From NCBI RefSeq assembly GCF_007860185.1, contig NZ_SJPY01000006.1:364159-428158 (forward strand): a stretch of 64,000 nucleotides of DNA, given 5' to 3'. The notes under the pieces are model-generated. The model searched no databases and had not been told where the DNA came from. It saw only the letters and a list, made by a program, of their open reading frames with translations. A program made the translations under genes and the position numbers. Position 1 is the stretch's first letter; each line of letters starts with the position of its first letter. This document shows, one piece after another, positions 34,960 through 42,808 of this stretch. Origin of the DNA: Novipirellula aureliae (GTDB taxonomy: Bacteria > Planctomycetota > Planctomycetia > Pirellulales > Pirellulaceae).

Positions 34960-35787
34960 CTATTTCGCGAACGGCTTGATAAAGGGGATCACGTCGGCGT
35001 CATAGCTGAATCCCACTGTATCACCAACGTCAACAAAACGTTTGATTAAGTTGCCTTCCGCATCATAGATGAGGACGGCAGGAATCGACGCCAGATCCAG
35101 TTCGGAAAAAATATCGTCGCTGGCCGTTTCGCTGATGTACGTAGGGAACGTTGCACCCACCTCCGCTAAGAACGCGGCCACGCGGTCTTCGTAATAATCA
35201 GCCGGTCGGGTTTTTCGTCCATCAAAATCAACGTTGACACTAATGCAACTAACCTGCTCTCCGAGTTCGCGATGCAAACGGACAAGACCAGGGAACTCCT
35301 CTAAGCATGGTTGGCATGACAATGACCAGATGTCGACAACCGTAAGTTGGTTGCTGCTAGTAACCTTCTGCTCGATCTCTTTCCACTCCGCATAACCGAT
35401 CGTTTGGCGGGCAGCGGACACATTGGGCTGAGAGACTTCCGACTTGGAAACGTCGGCATCACTCGGCATCTCGAGTCCGCCCGAACCACTTGGTGGCTCA
35501 GCCTCCGTCGCGGATGATGGCTCTGCGTCAGGGTCGGGAATAGCGCCCGCAGGCAATTCAAGTTTCCCCGGGACATCCAATTCGCCTGACGACTCGGTGT
35601 GGTTCGGTAGCGCCGTCGGGACCGAACTCGATTGGCCAGTCCCCTCGTCAAGGGGGCTGCTGCTATCGGGCGGTGCTACTACCGAGGGTTCCGTCGGGTC
35701 ACTGTTGCAGCCTGCGAGCGAGACGAATATCATTAGCAGACTACTTTGCAAGCAAATCTTTTTGTGCTGGCTCATCATTCTCATCAT
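34960..35787 (-). CDS. TlpA-like thioredoxin lipoprotein
   Basis: Signal peptide with lipobox (SLLMIFVSLAGC) places it on the periplasmic side of a membrane. A 100-residue Pro/Ser/Glu-rich linker is followed by a TlpA/ResA thioredoxin domain with LTVVDIWSLSCQPCLEEFPG, whose CQPC is the redox active site, and the cis-Pro loop DLASIPAVLIYDAEG. Such proteins reduce disulfides or apo-cytochrome c. The frame opens at a GTG at 35805; ATG 35787 (or the pair at 35778/35775) fits the signal peptide better. It is divergent from the sigma factor gene. Confidence 0.82.
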   Translation of the reverse strand: MMRMMSQHKKICLQSSLLMIFVSLAGCNSDPTEPSVVAPPDSSSPLDEGTGQSSSVPTALPNHTESSGELDVPGKLELPAGAIPDPDAEPSSATEAEPPSGSGGLEMPSDADVSKSEVSQPNVSAARQTIGYAEWKEIEQKVTSSNQLTVVDIWSLSCQPCLEEFPGLVRLHRELGEQVSCISVNVDFDGRKTRPADYYEDRVAAFLAEVGATFPTYISETASDDIFSELDLASIPAVLIYDAEGNLIKRFVDVGDTVGFSYDADVIPFIKPFAK

Positions 35788-35950
35788 CAGTTCTCTTTGA
35801 TCCACGGATAGTTGTAATCAATCGATACGTTGAATTTTCCATTGCGAATCTTGCATTGTATCGCGACCGCCTGCGAAGTGTTCGGCGAATCGATGCGAAT
35901 TATTGTAAGATAGATTGCTTTCTCTAACACCACATGCGGAGCGAATTCCT

Positions 35951-36604
35951 GTGACCGCTTCTGGCGAATCGCGAAACGACCCTTTCGGCACGACAACCCA
36001 GCTTCTCGTTGCCTCGAAGGAAGGTGACGTGGATGCGTTCGGTCGTTTGCTTGAGCAATATCGCGGCTACCTGTTGATGTTGGCACATCGCTATTTGTCA
36101 CAGCGGCTTCGGCGTCGCATCGATCCGTCGGACATCGTGCAGTTGACTTTTCTGGAAGCCAACAATGACTTGAGTGCCTTTCGAGGGAAAACGCCAGCCG
36201 AGTTTTCGGGTTGGCTGCGAGGGATCTTGCGTAACAACGTTGCCACCGCTGTGACGCGGCATGTGACGACCCAGAAACGATCGTTGGCACGAGAGGTGGA
36301 TGGGAACCGGAACGTCCGTGACGAATCAGGTGGCGATGCCTGGATCCAGCAGTTGCCAGGCAGTACGACCAGTCCAAGTGGCGTGGCGATTCGCGGTGAA
36401 GCAACCTTTGCGCTACTCGATGCGCTTCATCAATTACCGGAAACGCAAGCCGAAGCGATCCGGCTTCGCTATATGGAGAGTTTGCCACTTGCCGAAATCG
36501 TCGAGCGAATGGGGAAAAGCGACACCGCTGTCGCGGGGCTTCTCAAACGGGGACTTCAAAAGCTGCGGACAATCTTGGATGCCGAAACGAGTCCATGGTT
36601 CTAG
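35951..36604 (+). CDS. ECF-like RNA polymerase sigma factor (planctomycete type)
   Basis: A 217-residue sigma-70 family protein. Region 2 is DAFGRLLEQYRGYLLMLAHR, IDPSDIVQLTFLEA, FSGWLRGILRNNV; region 4 is LDALHQLPETQAEAIRLRYM, ESLPLAEIVERMGKSDTAVA, LLKRGLQKLR. The DPSDIVQ(T/L)TFLEA wording is typical of planctomycete ECF groups linked to Ser/Thr kinases. GTG 35951 is preferred over TTG 35915. No anti-sigma gene is adjacent. Confidence 0.85.
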   Translation: MTASGESRNDPFGTTTQLLVASKEGDVDAFGRLLEQYRGYLLMLAHRYLSQRLRRRIDPSDIVQLTFLEANNDLSAFRGKTPAEFSGWLRGILRNNVATAVTRHVTTQKRSLAREVDGNRNVRDESGGDAWIQQLPGSTTSPSGVAIRGEATFALLDALHQLPETQAEAIRLRYMESLPLAEIVERMGKSDTAVAGLLKRGLQKLRTILDAETSPWF

Positions 36605-37044
36605 GGATGCGTCAAGGTCTCGTTCACGACGACCAACCCCGTTTTTTTAATCTGGACAAAGCACGGAATGGCGTGGACGGAAGAAATTCTGAAACGTGAA
36701 ACATCCTTCCGTCGAGCTTGTCTCGGCGGAGGAAAGCGGAGGAAACAAGTGGCGGCTACAAACCGCACGACCGAAAGAAATTCGCCCCACCCTCACGAAT
36801 CGCCTCCGGCGATTCGTGAGGGTGGGGGAGCGTGGAATTTTGCGTTCATGGTAGCTGCCACTTGTTGCTCCGCCCGGACAAGCCGGACGGAAGCAGGGCC
36901 CCCCCCCTGTGAAATTCACTCCGTTTTTCTTAAGTCCCAGCCCCATCAAAAAGCAAAACGCTCGAGAGCGGCTTGTTGTTTTTTGTTCTCGTTTAACACT
37001 CCTGCCTGAAAAAGAGCATTGCTAACTGGGAACGAGCGTGACCA
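36605..37044. repeat. Long fold-back (hairpin) element
   Basis: The centre is a perfect 20-bp inverted repeat, arms 36785-36804 and 36808-36827, with a 3-bp loop (CACGAATCGCC-TCC-GGCGATTCGTG). Further out, imperfect arms continue: GCGGAGGAAACAAGTGGCGG against GCCACTTGTTGCTCCGC, then CTTCCGTCGAGCTTGTCTCG against CCGGACAAGCCGGACGGAAG. The hairpin spans roughly 36700-36900. There is no gene. Its left flank resembles 54586-54631. Confidence 0.65.
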
Positions 37045-37989
37045 TCAAGTGGGCATGTGACCAGGGACCACCAAGACCGGGTGGGGACTGCGACGGATTC
37101 GATCTTGTACGAACCCTTGGCCGAATCGATCATCCACTTCGAGCGGCATGACGAGCAACATTTTTTCGGCGGCCGCGAGCAAGTTTGGCGGAGCTTTTTC
37201 GCCGGCTTGAGGCAGTAAGTGATAGGTTAAATTTCGCTCCGTTGCTGTCTTGGCCATTTCGCGGTGGATCGCTTGATGAGCTTTGGCTAGTGCATCGCTA
37301 AACTGATCGGGTTCGAGCGCTTGCCCAGGGTGCAACGCTTCGATGATGCTACGAATGTTCTCGAACTGTTCCTTTTCGATCACCAGGTTAAGGGTGACGG
37401 TTGCATGGTCATCGGCCAGCCCGAACGCCCAAGCGGCAGCCCGGTTGGCCATGTCGCATTCACTGCCGAGCACGACAGAAACCCGCTTGGTGCATTTGCC
37501 GAGCAATTGATCTCCCCGGCGGATGACCAGAATCGGTTTCGTTGATCGAGCGAGAAGCACATCGATAACCGTCCCTGCACTGTCGGTTCCGACGTGTTCG
37601 AACGAGCGACCGAACGGGCATGGGACGATCACCAAGTCGACATTGTGATCTGCAAGTGCCGAGATGATTTTTTCGTAAGCTTCGCCTTCCGCCCCTCGGA
37701 TCGGTCTCGCGCCGCTGACTTCTTTTGCCCACCGCGGTGCGATATCGTCCGATGCATTCGCGGTGTCGCGAGCATCGAGGACAAGTGTTTCGGTATTGAA
37801 CTTTTCTCGCAAAAAACTTACCGCGGCTAGTGACGCTTGGTCTTGGTCCGATCCATCGACCACCCACAATGCACGCGATGGATGCACCGGCTGAATCGAA
37901 ACCGCTTGGCCGACCTTGGAACGTTCGAACATCCGCATCGACTCTTCGACGTCGCGTTCCAAATCACTCGTTCGTGGATCATTGTTCAT
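37045..37989 (-). CDS. Universal stress protein-like (tandem UspA fold)
   Basis: A 314-residue cytosolic protein with two UspA-like halves: ALWVVDGSDQDQASLAAVSF, VDLVIVPCPFGRSFEHVGTD, STKPILVIRRGDQ in the first, and KRVSVVLGSECDMANRAAAW, NLLAAAEKMLLVMPLEV, SPHPVLVVPGHMP in the second. The usual GxxGxxxxGS ATP motif is not intact. It sits 30 bp downstream of the permease gene on the same strand, so it probably modulates that transporter, as USP domains do in fused carriers. Confidence 0.75.
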   Translation of the reverse strand: MNNDPRTSDLERDVEESMRMFERSKVGQAVSIQPVHPSRALWVVDGSDQDQASLAAVSFLREKFNTETLVLDARDTANASDDIAPRWAKEVSGARPIRGAEGEAYEKIISALADHNVDLVIVPCPFGRSFEHVGTDSAGTVIDVLLARSTKPILVIRRGDQLLGKCTKRVSVVLGSECDMANRAAAWAFGLADDHATVTLNLVIEKEQFENIRSIIEALHPGQALEPDQFSDALAKAHQAIHREMAKTATERNLTYHLLPQAGEKAPPNLLAAAEKMLLVMPLEVDDRFGQGFVQDRIRRSPHPVLVVPGHMPT

Positions 37990-38019
37990 AAAACTATGCC
38001 TTTTGTTGTCACGGATAGG

Positions 38020-39399
38020 CTACGGTAGGTCTGGAATCCAGCCCATGTTGGTCGCTAACATCACATACGCGATCGCACCGATCACTTGAACGACCATAAT
38101 CGAACCACCTAGCTTTAGGAATGTCCCCCAGCCGACGTGGACGTTGGCTTCTCTCTTTAACGCGTAAATTGCAATCACACAGGAAATCGACCCGATCGGG
38201 GTTCCGTTGCCTCCGAGGTTGCAGCAAATGATCAATACCCACCAGAGCGGTTCTGCGGGTACGGCGTCGCCAGAGATGTCTTGCACGATCGGGATCAACG
38301 TTGCGGCGACGGGGATATTGTCAACAATCGAACTGGCGACTGCCGAAAAAACACCCAACAGCGGCAGTAACCATTCCAATCGATTGCCGGATACCGCTAC
38401 CACTTGCTCGGCGACCCAAGCCAATGCCCCGGTTTGCTTGACGCATCCAATAATCAAAAACAGACCCATGAAAAACAAGATCACTGTCCAGTTGACTTTG
38501 CCAATAGCGTCTTCGACCCCTTTTCCCGCGAATAGTAGTGCCGCGGTCGCACCGACCATGGCGACAAAATCCATGCCCACACCGAGTTGCTGAGCGAGTG
38601 CGAATCCGATCACCGTCAACGTTAAGATCAGGGCACTTCGGATCAGAACTTTACGGTCTTCTACCAATGCCCATGGGTCAAACGTTTCAATCTGTTCACG
38701 CAGCGACGCTCGTTCCGCTTCGCTTTGATGCCACGGTAAGTCATGGCGAAAGAAGAAACGTAGCCCCGCAATCGCGACACATAGACTAATCACCGCATAG
38801 GGTAGCGAAACTTGAATGAATTGCATGTAAGGGATGCCCGCCGCCGTTCCGATCATAATGTTCGGCAACCCACTGGCGAACGTTGCGATCGCGCCGCTGT
38901 TGGCACAGATCGCGACGCTCAAAAGTAAGGGCGTCGGTTTGTAATCGAGCGAACGGCAAATGACGAGCACCAGCGAACTGAGGATCAACATCGCTGGAAC
39001 GATCGTCAGCACCGACACAAACAGGAACGTGACCAAGCACAACGTTATGAATAATTTGGATGCTTGCCCACCCGTCAAGCGGACAATCCACATACTCAAG
39101 AAATGGAACAAACCACTACGGCCTACCACATCGACTAGAATGCCGGTGCCAATGATGACGCCGAAGATGTTCAAGTCCTCTTTGAGAAAATCGTAGATTT
39201 TGATGTATTCAAACAAACCGAGCGAAAGGCTCATCACGACCAACACCGCAGCGCCACACAATGCGGCAACCGTTTTGTGAAACCGTTCGACCGCGACGCC
39301 AACATAGGTCGCCATCATCACGGCAGCAAACAGCAGCATGATCCAAGCCGAGGCAGGCTCGACTGGGGTCGCTTCGATGGCGGACGCGAGCAAAAGCAT
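38020..39399 (-). CDS. NhaD/ArsB-type (IT superfamily) permease
   Basis: A 459-residue polytopic carrier with about 12 hydrophobic segments. Conserved features are IKIYDFLKEDLNIFGVIIGT, CANSGAIATFASGLPNIMIG (first re-entrant loop), SSIVDNIPVAATLIPIVQD and NLGGNGTPIGSISCVIAIYA (second loop), the signature of the NhaD/ArsB/CitM ion-transporter superfamily. Substrate may be Na+/H+ or an oxyanion. ATG 39399 is chosen because the 94 in-frame codons upstream are hydrophilic and unlike the family. It is followed by the stress-protein gene. Confidence 0.85.
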   Translation of the reverse strand: MLLLASAIEATPVEPASAWIMLLFAAVMMATYVGVAVERFHKTVAALCGAAVLVVMSLSLGLFEYIKIYDFLKEDLNIFGVIIGTGILVDVVGRSGLFHFLSMWIVRLTGGQASKLFITLCLVTFLFVSVLTIVPAMLILSSLVLVICRSLDYKPTPLLLSVAICANSGAIATFASGLPNIMIGTAAGIPYMQFIQVSLPYAVISLCVAIAGLRFFFRHDLPWHQSEAERASLREQIETFDPWALVEDRKVLIRSALILTLTVIGFALAQQLGVGMDFVAMVGATAALLFAGKGVEDAIGKVNWTVILFFMGLFLIIGCVKQTGALAWVAEQVVAVSGNRLEWLLPLLGVFSAVASSIVDNIPVAATLIPIVQDISGDAVPAEPLWWVLIICCNLGGNGTPIGSISCVIAIYALKREANVHVGWGTFLKLGGSIMVVQVIGAIAYVMLATNMGWIPDLP

Positions 39400-39542
39400 G
39401 TATGATCCTTGGTTGTACAGTCGATAAACAATCTCTCGTCCCCAGGCTCCGGCCCGAGAACGCTCTACTTCCGAGGCTCCTGCCTCATGAACCCGTTGTA
39501 AACAATCGTAACCCCTAACCTCTTTTCTTAGAAGGCGAGCAA

Positions 39543-40724
39543 ATGGTGAACCTGTCTCTTCTGCAAATCTTAGCGATTTCCAGCTTCCTATTGGTTCCCG
39601 TTTGGACTTCGCATTCGGCAATCGCTGATGAAACCGGAGAAAATTCAATGATCGATATCTGGATTGGAACAAGCGCTTCACCCTTGAGTGAAGGCATCTA
39701 TCATTGCAAGTTTAACACCAAAACGGGGCAGTTATCGAAGGCGGAATTGGCTGCCGAAGTCGACGGACCTGGTTTCTTGGCAATGCACCCAAATGGCAAT
39801 GTTCTTTATGCGGTCGGATCGCTTGATGGGAAAGCATCCGTGATTGCTTTCCAAGTCAAAGACGCAGCTGGCAACGTTCAGCTTGAATTGCTCAACTCCC
39901 TACCGATTGGCGATGGCGGTGCTGCGCACGTGTCGGTCGATTCACAAGGCAAAATGTTGTTGACCGCGCAGTATGGTGGCGGTTCGGTCGCCGTGTTTTC
40001 ACTGGCCCCCGATGGTTCGATCGAAGGTCGCACACAGTTGATCAAGCATCAAGGCGGTTCGAAGGTGGTTGAGAACCGGCAAGATCGGTCGCACGCTCAT
40101 TGGGGTGGCTTTTCGCCCGATGAACGGTTTGCGTTTGTCCCCGATCTAGGCCTCGATCAAGTGGTGATCTACCGCGTCAACAGCGACGAGGCAAGCCTAT
40201 CGGCAAACGGCTTTGGTGAAGCACCCAAAGGAGGCGGTCCGCGTCACATGGCGTTTCATCCGAACGGACACTGGATCTATGTTGTCAATGAACTCGCCCT
40301 GACGATGACGGTGTTCGACTATGATGCCCCAAGCGGAGCAATGACACCGAAACAAACGATTGAAGCGGTGCCCAAAAAGATCATGGAGAGGGAACTGTTC
40401 AACAGCGGATCCGAGGTGTGCGTCCATCCAAATGGTCGCTTTCTCTATTCGGCGAACCGAGGCCACGATACGATTTCCGTTTACAAAATCGATCAAGCGA
40501 GCGGTCGGTTGGAAGTCGTTCAAATCGAGCCCATTCGTGGTGCGACGCCTCGCAATTTTAACATCGATCCGACCGGTAAATGGCTGCTCGTGGCGGGACA
40601 GGATTCGAACACGCTCGCCTCGTTTGTGATGGAAGCTGAAACCGGAAAATTAACTTACAATCGCAGTATCATCTTCGTCCCCACACCGATCTGTGTTCTT
40701 CCCGTCGGAAAGAATCGGGACTAG
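39543..40724 (+). CDS. Exported beta-propeller lactonase (6-phosphogluconolactonase / muconate cyclase-like)
   Basis: A 393-residue lactonase_7 family protein: seven-bladed propeller with repeats such as GPGFLAMHPNGNVLYAVGSL, GGGPRHMAFHPNGHWIYVVN, EVCVHPNGRFLYSANRGHD, GATPRNFNIDPTGKWLLVAG. The N terminus is a signal peptide (LLQILAISSFLLVPVWTSHS), so it acts outside the cytoplasm, unlike the cytosolic pentose-phosphate enzyme. The natural substrate is uncertain. It is divergent from the permease gene. Confidence 0.85.
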   Translation: MVNLSLLQILAISSFLLVPVWTSHSAIADETGENSMIDIWIGTSASPLSEGIYHCKFNTKTGQLSKAELAAEVDGPGFLAMHPNGNVLYAVGSLDGKASVIAFQVKDAAGNVQLELLNSLPIGDGGAAHVSVDSQGKMLLTAQYGGGSVAVFSLAPDGSIEGRTQLIKHQGGSKVVENRQDRSHAHWGGFSPDERFAFVPDLGLDQVVIYRVNSDEASLSANGFGEAPKGGGPRHMAFHPNGHWIYVVNELALTMTVFDYDAPSGAMTPKQTIEAVPKKIMERELFNSGSEVCVHPNGRFLYSANRGHDTISVYKIDQASGRLEVVQIEPIRGATPRNFNIDPTGKWLLVAGQDSNTLASFVMEAETGKLTYNRSIIFVPTPICVLPVGKNRD

Positions 40725-40807
40725 TTTAACCGAACTCGTTCCCAGGCAGGAGACTCGGTACCGTAGAACGCGGCCCCGCTAGGCAGGCGGGTTGATGGAA
40801 ATCGTTC

Positions 40808-41416
40808 CTAATCGATCAACGGTAGTTCATCATCCCGCTGGGACGCCATACCTTCTTTGAAGTGACGGCGGCACACGGAGAGGTAACGCTCGTTGCCGCC
40901 AATTTGAATTTGACTGCCGTCTTTGACGGGTTGTCCCCTGGCATCGATACGCAACACCATCGTTGCTTTGCGTCCACAATGGCAAATCGTCTTGATTTCT
41001 GAAAGACTGTCGGCCCACGCCAACAAGTGTTCGCTACCTTCGAAAAGATTGCCCAAAAAATCGGTTCGCAACCCGTATGTCATCACAGGGATATCGAGCA
41101 GATCACAAGCATCGCTAAGTTGCCGAACCTGAATTTTCGTCAGGAATTGTGCTTCGTCAACGAACACGGCATTGAGCGTTTTTGTTTGGTGCTGCGCTGC
41201 AATCGTGGTAAACAGGTTGTCAACTTGAGTGAAAACGGTTGCATCGGAGGAGAGTCCGATTCGTGAACGGACTTTACCCACTCCATCGCGATGGTCAATT
41301 TCAGGTATCAGAATCAGAGTGTTCATACCCCGTTCGCGATAGTTGTAGCTCGCTTGCAACAGTACCGTGGACTTACCCGCATTCATGGCTGAGTAGTAGA
41401 AGTAGAGTTTCGCCAT
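40808..41416 (-). CDS. tdk: Thymidine kinase (type II)
   Basis: ATP-dependent phosphorylation of thymidine for salvage. The 202-residue protein has Walker [10 protein letters not shown] (about 9-17), the DEAQF Walker B (about 87-91), the lasso/Zn site with CHCG and the C-terminal CRRH, and the substrate loop [20 protein letters not shown]. It is family-typical in length. ATG start. Isolated, reading towards the lactonase gene. Confidence 0.95.
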   Translation of the reverse strand: MAKLYFYYSAMNAGKSTVLLQASYNYRERGMNTLILIPEIDHRDGVGKVRSRIGLSSDATVFTQVDNLFTTIAAQHQTKTLNAVFVDEAQFLTKIQVRQLSDACDLLDIPVMTYGLRTDFLGNLFEGSEHLLAWADSLSEIKTICHCGRKATMVLRIDARGQPVKDGSQIQIGGNERYLSVCRRHFKEGMASQRDDELPLID

Positions 41417-41539
41417 TGGGGTCTATCCCGGGAGAGCCAAATCGTGGGGGGATGTGGGGGATGGAGTGGGTAGGTTTTCGCTTTCGTTCTATCGTCCGGA
41501 GGACGTGACGCCACCGATTGAGATTGGTTGCTTTGTGGG

Positions 41540-42256
41540 CTAGGTCCCTGCCAACGCATCCCGTTGCTTTTGAGTCAGGGTCGCGATTCCCAGGCGAGCT
41601 AAGCGAAGCAGTTCGGCAAGTTGGGTATCGTCGAAGGTGGCTTCTTCCCCCGTTCCTTGGATTTCAACATACTTACCGTTTCCGGTCATCACAACGTTCA
41701 TATCCACATCAGCAGCGACGTCGAGCGGGTAATCCAAATCGAGTCGGACAATGTCATCAACGACTCCAACGCTGATGGCGGCCACGCTGTCGCGAATCGG
41801 TCCGTCACCAATTCGGCTGCCGGGAATTGCGATCTCGACGGCTTTCGCAAGTGCGATAAAGCCACCCGTGATTGCCGCAGTGCGCGTCCCACCGTCGGCC
41901 TGCAGGACGTCGCAATCGACGGTGATCGAATTCTCACCGAGCAGATTCAGATCGATGATTGCTCGAAGGCTGCGCCCGATCAGGCGTTGGATCTCCGTGG
42001 TTCGTCCATCGATTTTGCCGCCTCGGTCACGCGGTTTACGCGGGCTCGTACTGCCAGGCAACATGTTGTACTCTGCCGTCACCCACCCTTTCCCTTTACC
42101 TGCCATCCACGCCGGCACCGAACGGTCGAGCGATGCGGTACACAACACGATCGTGTTGCCGGATTGATACAGGACGCTCGCAGGATTAGACGGAATGTAG
42201 CCCGATTGGATCTGAACATCGCGAAGTTGGTCTGATCTGCGTGGTGGGTTTGGCAT
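41540..42256 (-). CDS. rph: Ribonuclease PH
   Basis: Phosphorolytic 3'-5' exoribonuclease that trims tRNA 3' ends. 238 residues with family landmarks RRSDQLRDVQIQSGYIPSNP, GWVTAEYNMLPGSTSPRKPR (phosphate and RNA loop), EIQRLIGRSLRAIIDL, ITVDCDVLQADGGTRTAAIT and the C-terminal EIQGTGEEATF. Full length and intact. Start ATG 42256. Confidence 0.95.
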   Translation of the reverse strand: MPNPPRRSDQLRDVQIQSGYIPSNPASVLYQSGNTIVLCTASLDRSVPAWMAGKGKGWVTAEYNMLPGSTSPRKPRDRGGKIDGRTTEIQRLIGRSLRAIIDLNLLGENSITVDCDVLQADGGTRTAAITGGFIALAKAVEIAIPGSRIGDGPIRDSVAAISVGVVDDIVRLDLDYPLDVAADVDMNVVMTGNGKYVEIQGTGEEATFDDTQLAELLRLARLGIATLTQKQRDALAGT

Positions 42257-42299
42257 AATAAGTTTCTAAAATTCAGGGTTGTGGTAAATGTTTGAAATT

Positions 42300-42655
42300 G
42301 GAAGCCCGTAGCCTAGGCTTCCAGCCTGGGACCGCACATACCCAGCCCCGTAGCCTAGGCTTCCAGCCTGGGAACGCACATACCCAGCCCCGTAGCCTAG
42401 GCTTCCAGCCTGGGACCGCACATACCCAGCCCCGTAGCCTAGGCTTCCAGCCTGGGGCCGCGCATACCCAGCCCCGTAGCCTAGGCTTCCAGCCTGGGAC
42501 CGAACATACCCAGCCCCGTAGCCCAGGCTTCCAGCCTGGGGCGCACACACCCAGCCTCGTAGCCTAGGCTTCCAGCCTGGGAACGCACATACCAGCCCCG
42601 TAGCCTAGGCTTCCAGCCTGGGACCGCACATACCCAGGCTGGAAGCCTGGGCCAC
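42300..42655. repeat. Tandem array of a 42-bp unit, about 8 copies
   Basis: GTAGCCTAGGCTTCCAGCCT recurs at 42308, 42350, 42392 and onward to about 42600 with a 42-bp period and few differences, ending in an inverted half unit (CCCAGGCTGGAAGCCTGGG). Because 42 is a multiple of three, all frames stay open, but the encoded peptides are artefacts. Confidence 0.9.
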
Positions 42656-42808
42656 GGTTGATACGCTTTATTCTTGAACGATGACACGTTGCCATGAATT
42701 TGGCTAGAATCAACAGCATCGATGCCGAGTCATGGATGTGCAAGTTTGGATCAAACCAAAAAACTAGCGCAGTGACAACCACCTTGAAACCAACGGTTGG
42801 TAGAAGCG

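Noticed and set aside
36669-37009. Open frames inside the fold-back element
   Set aside because: They only follow the inverted repeat and have no protein-like composition.
42266-42567. Long repetitive open frames on both strands over the 42-bp array
   Set aside because: The period is a multiple of three, so every frame without a stop stays open; peptides are simple repeats with no start context.
42300-42655. CRISPR array
   Set aside because: The 42-bp units are contiguous with no unique spacers and there are no cas genes.
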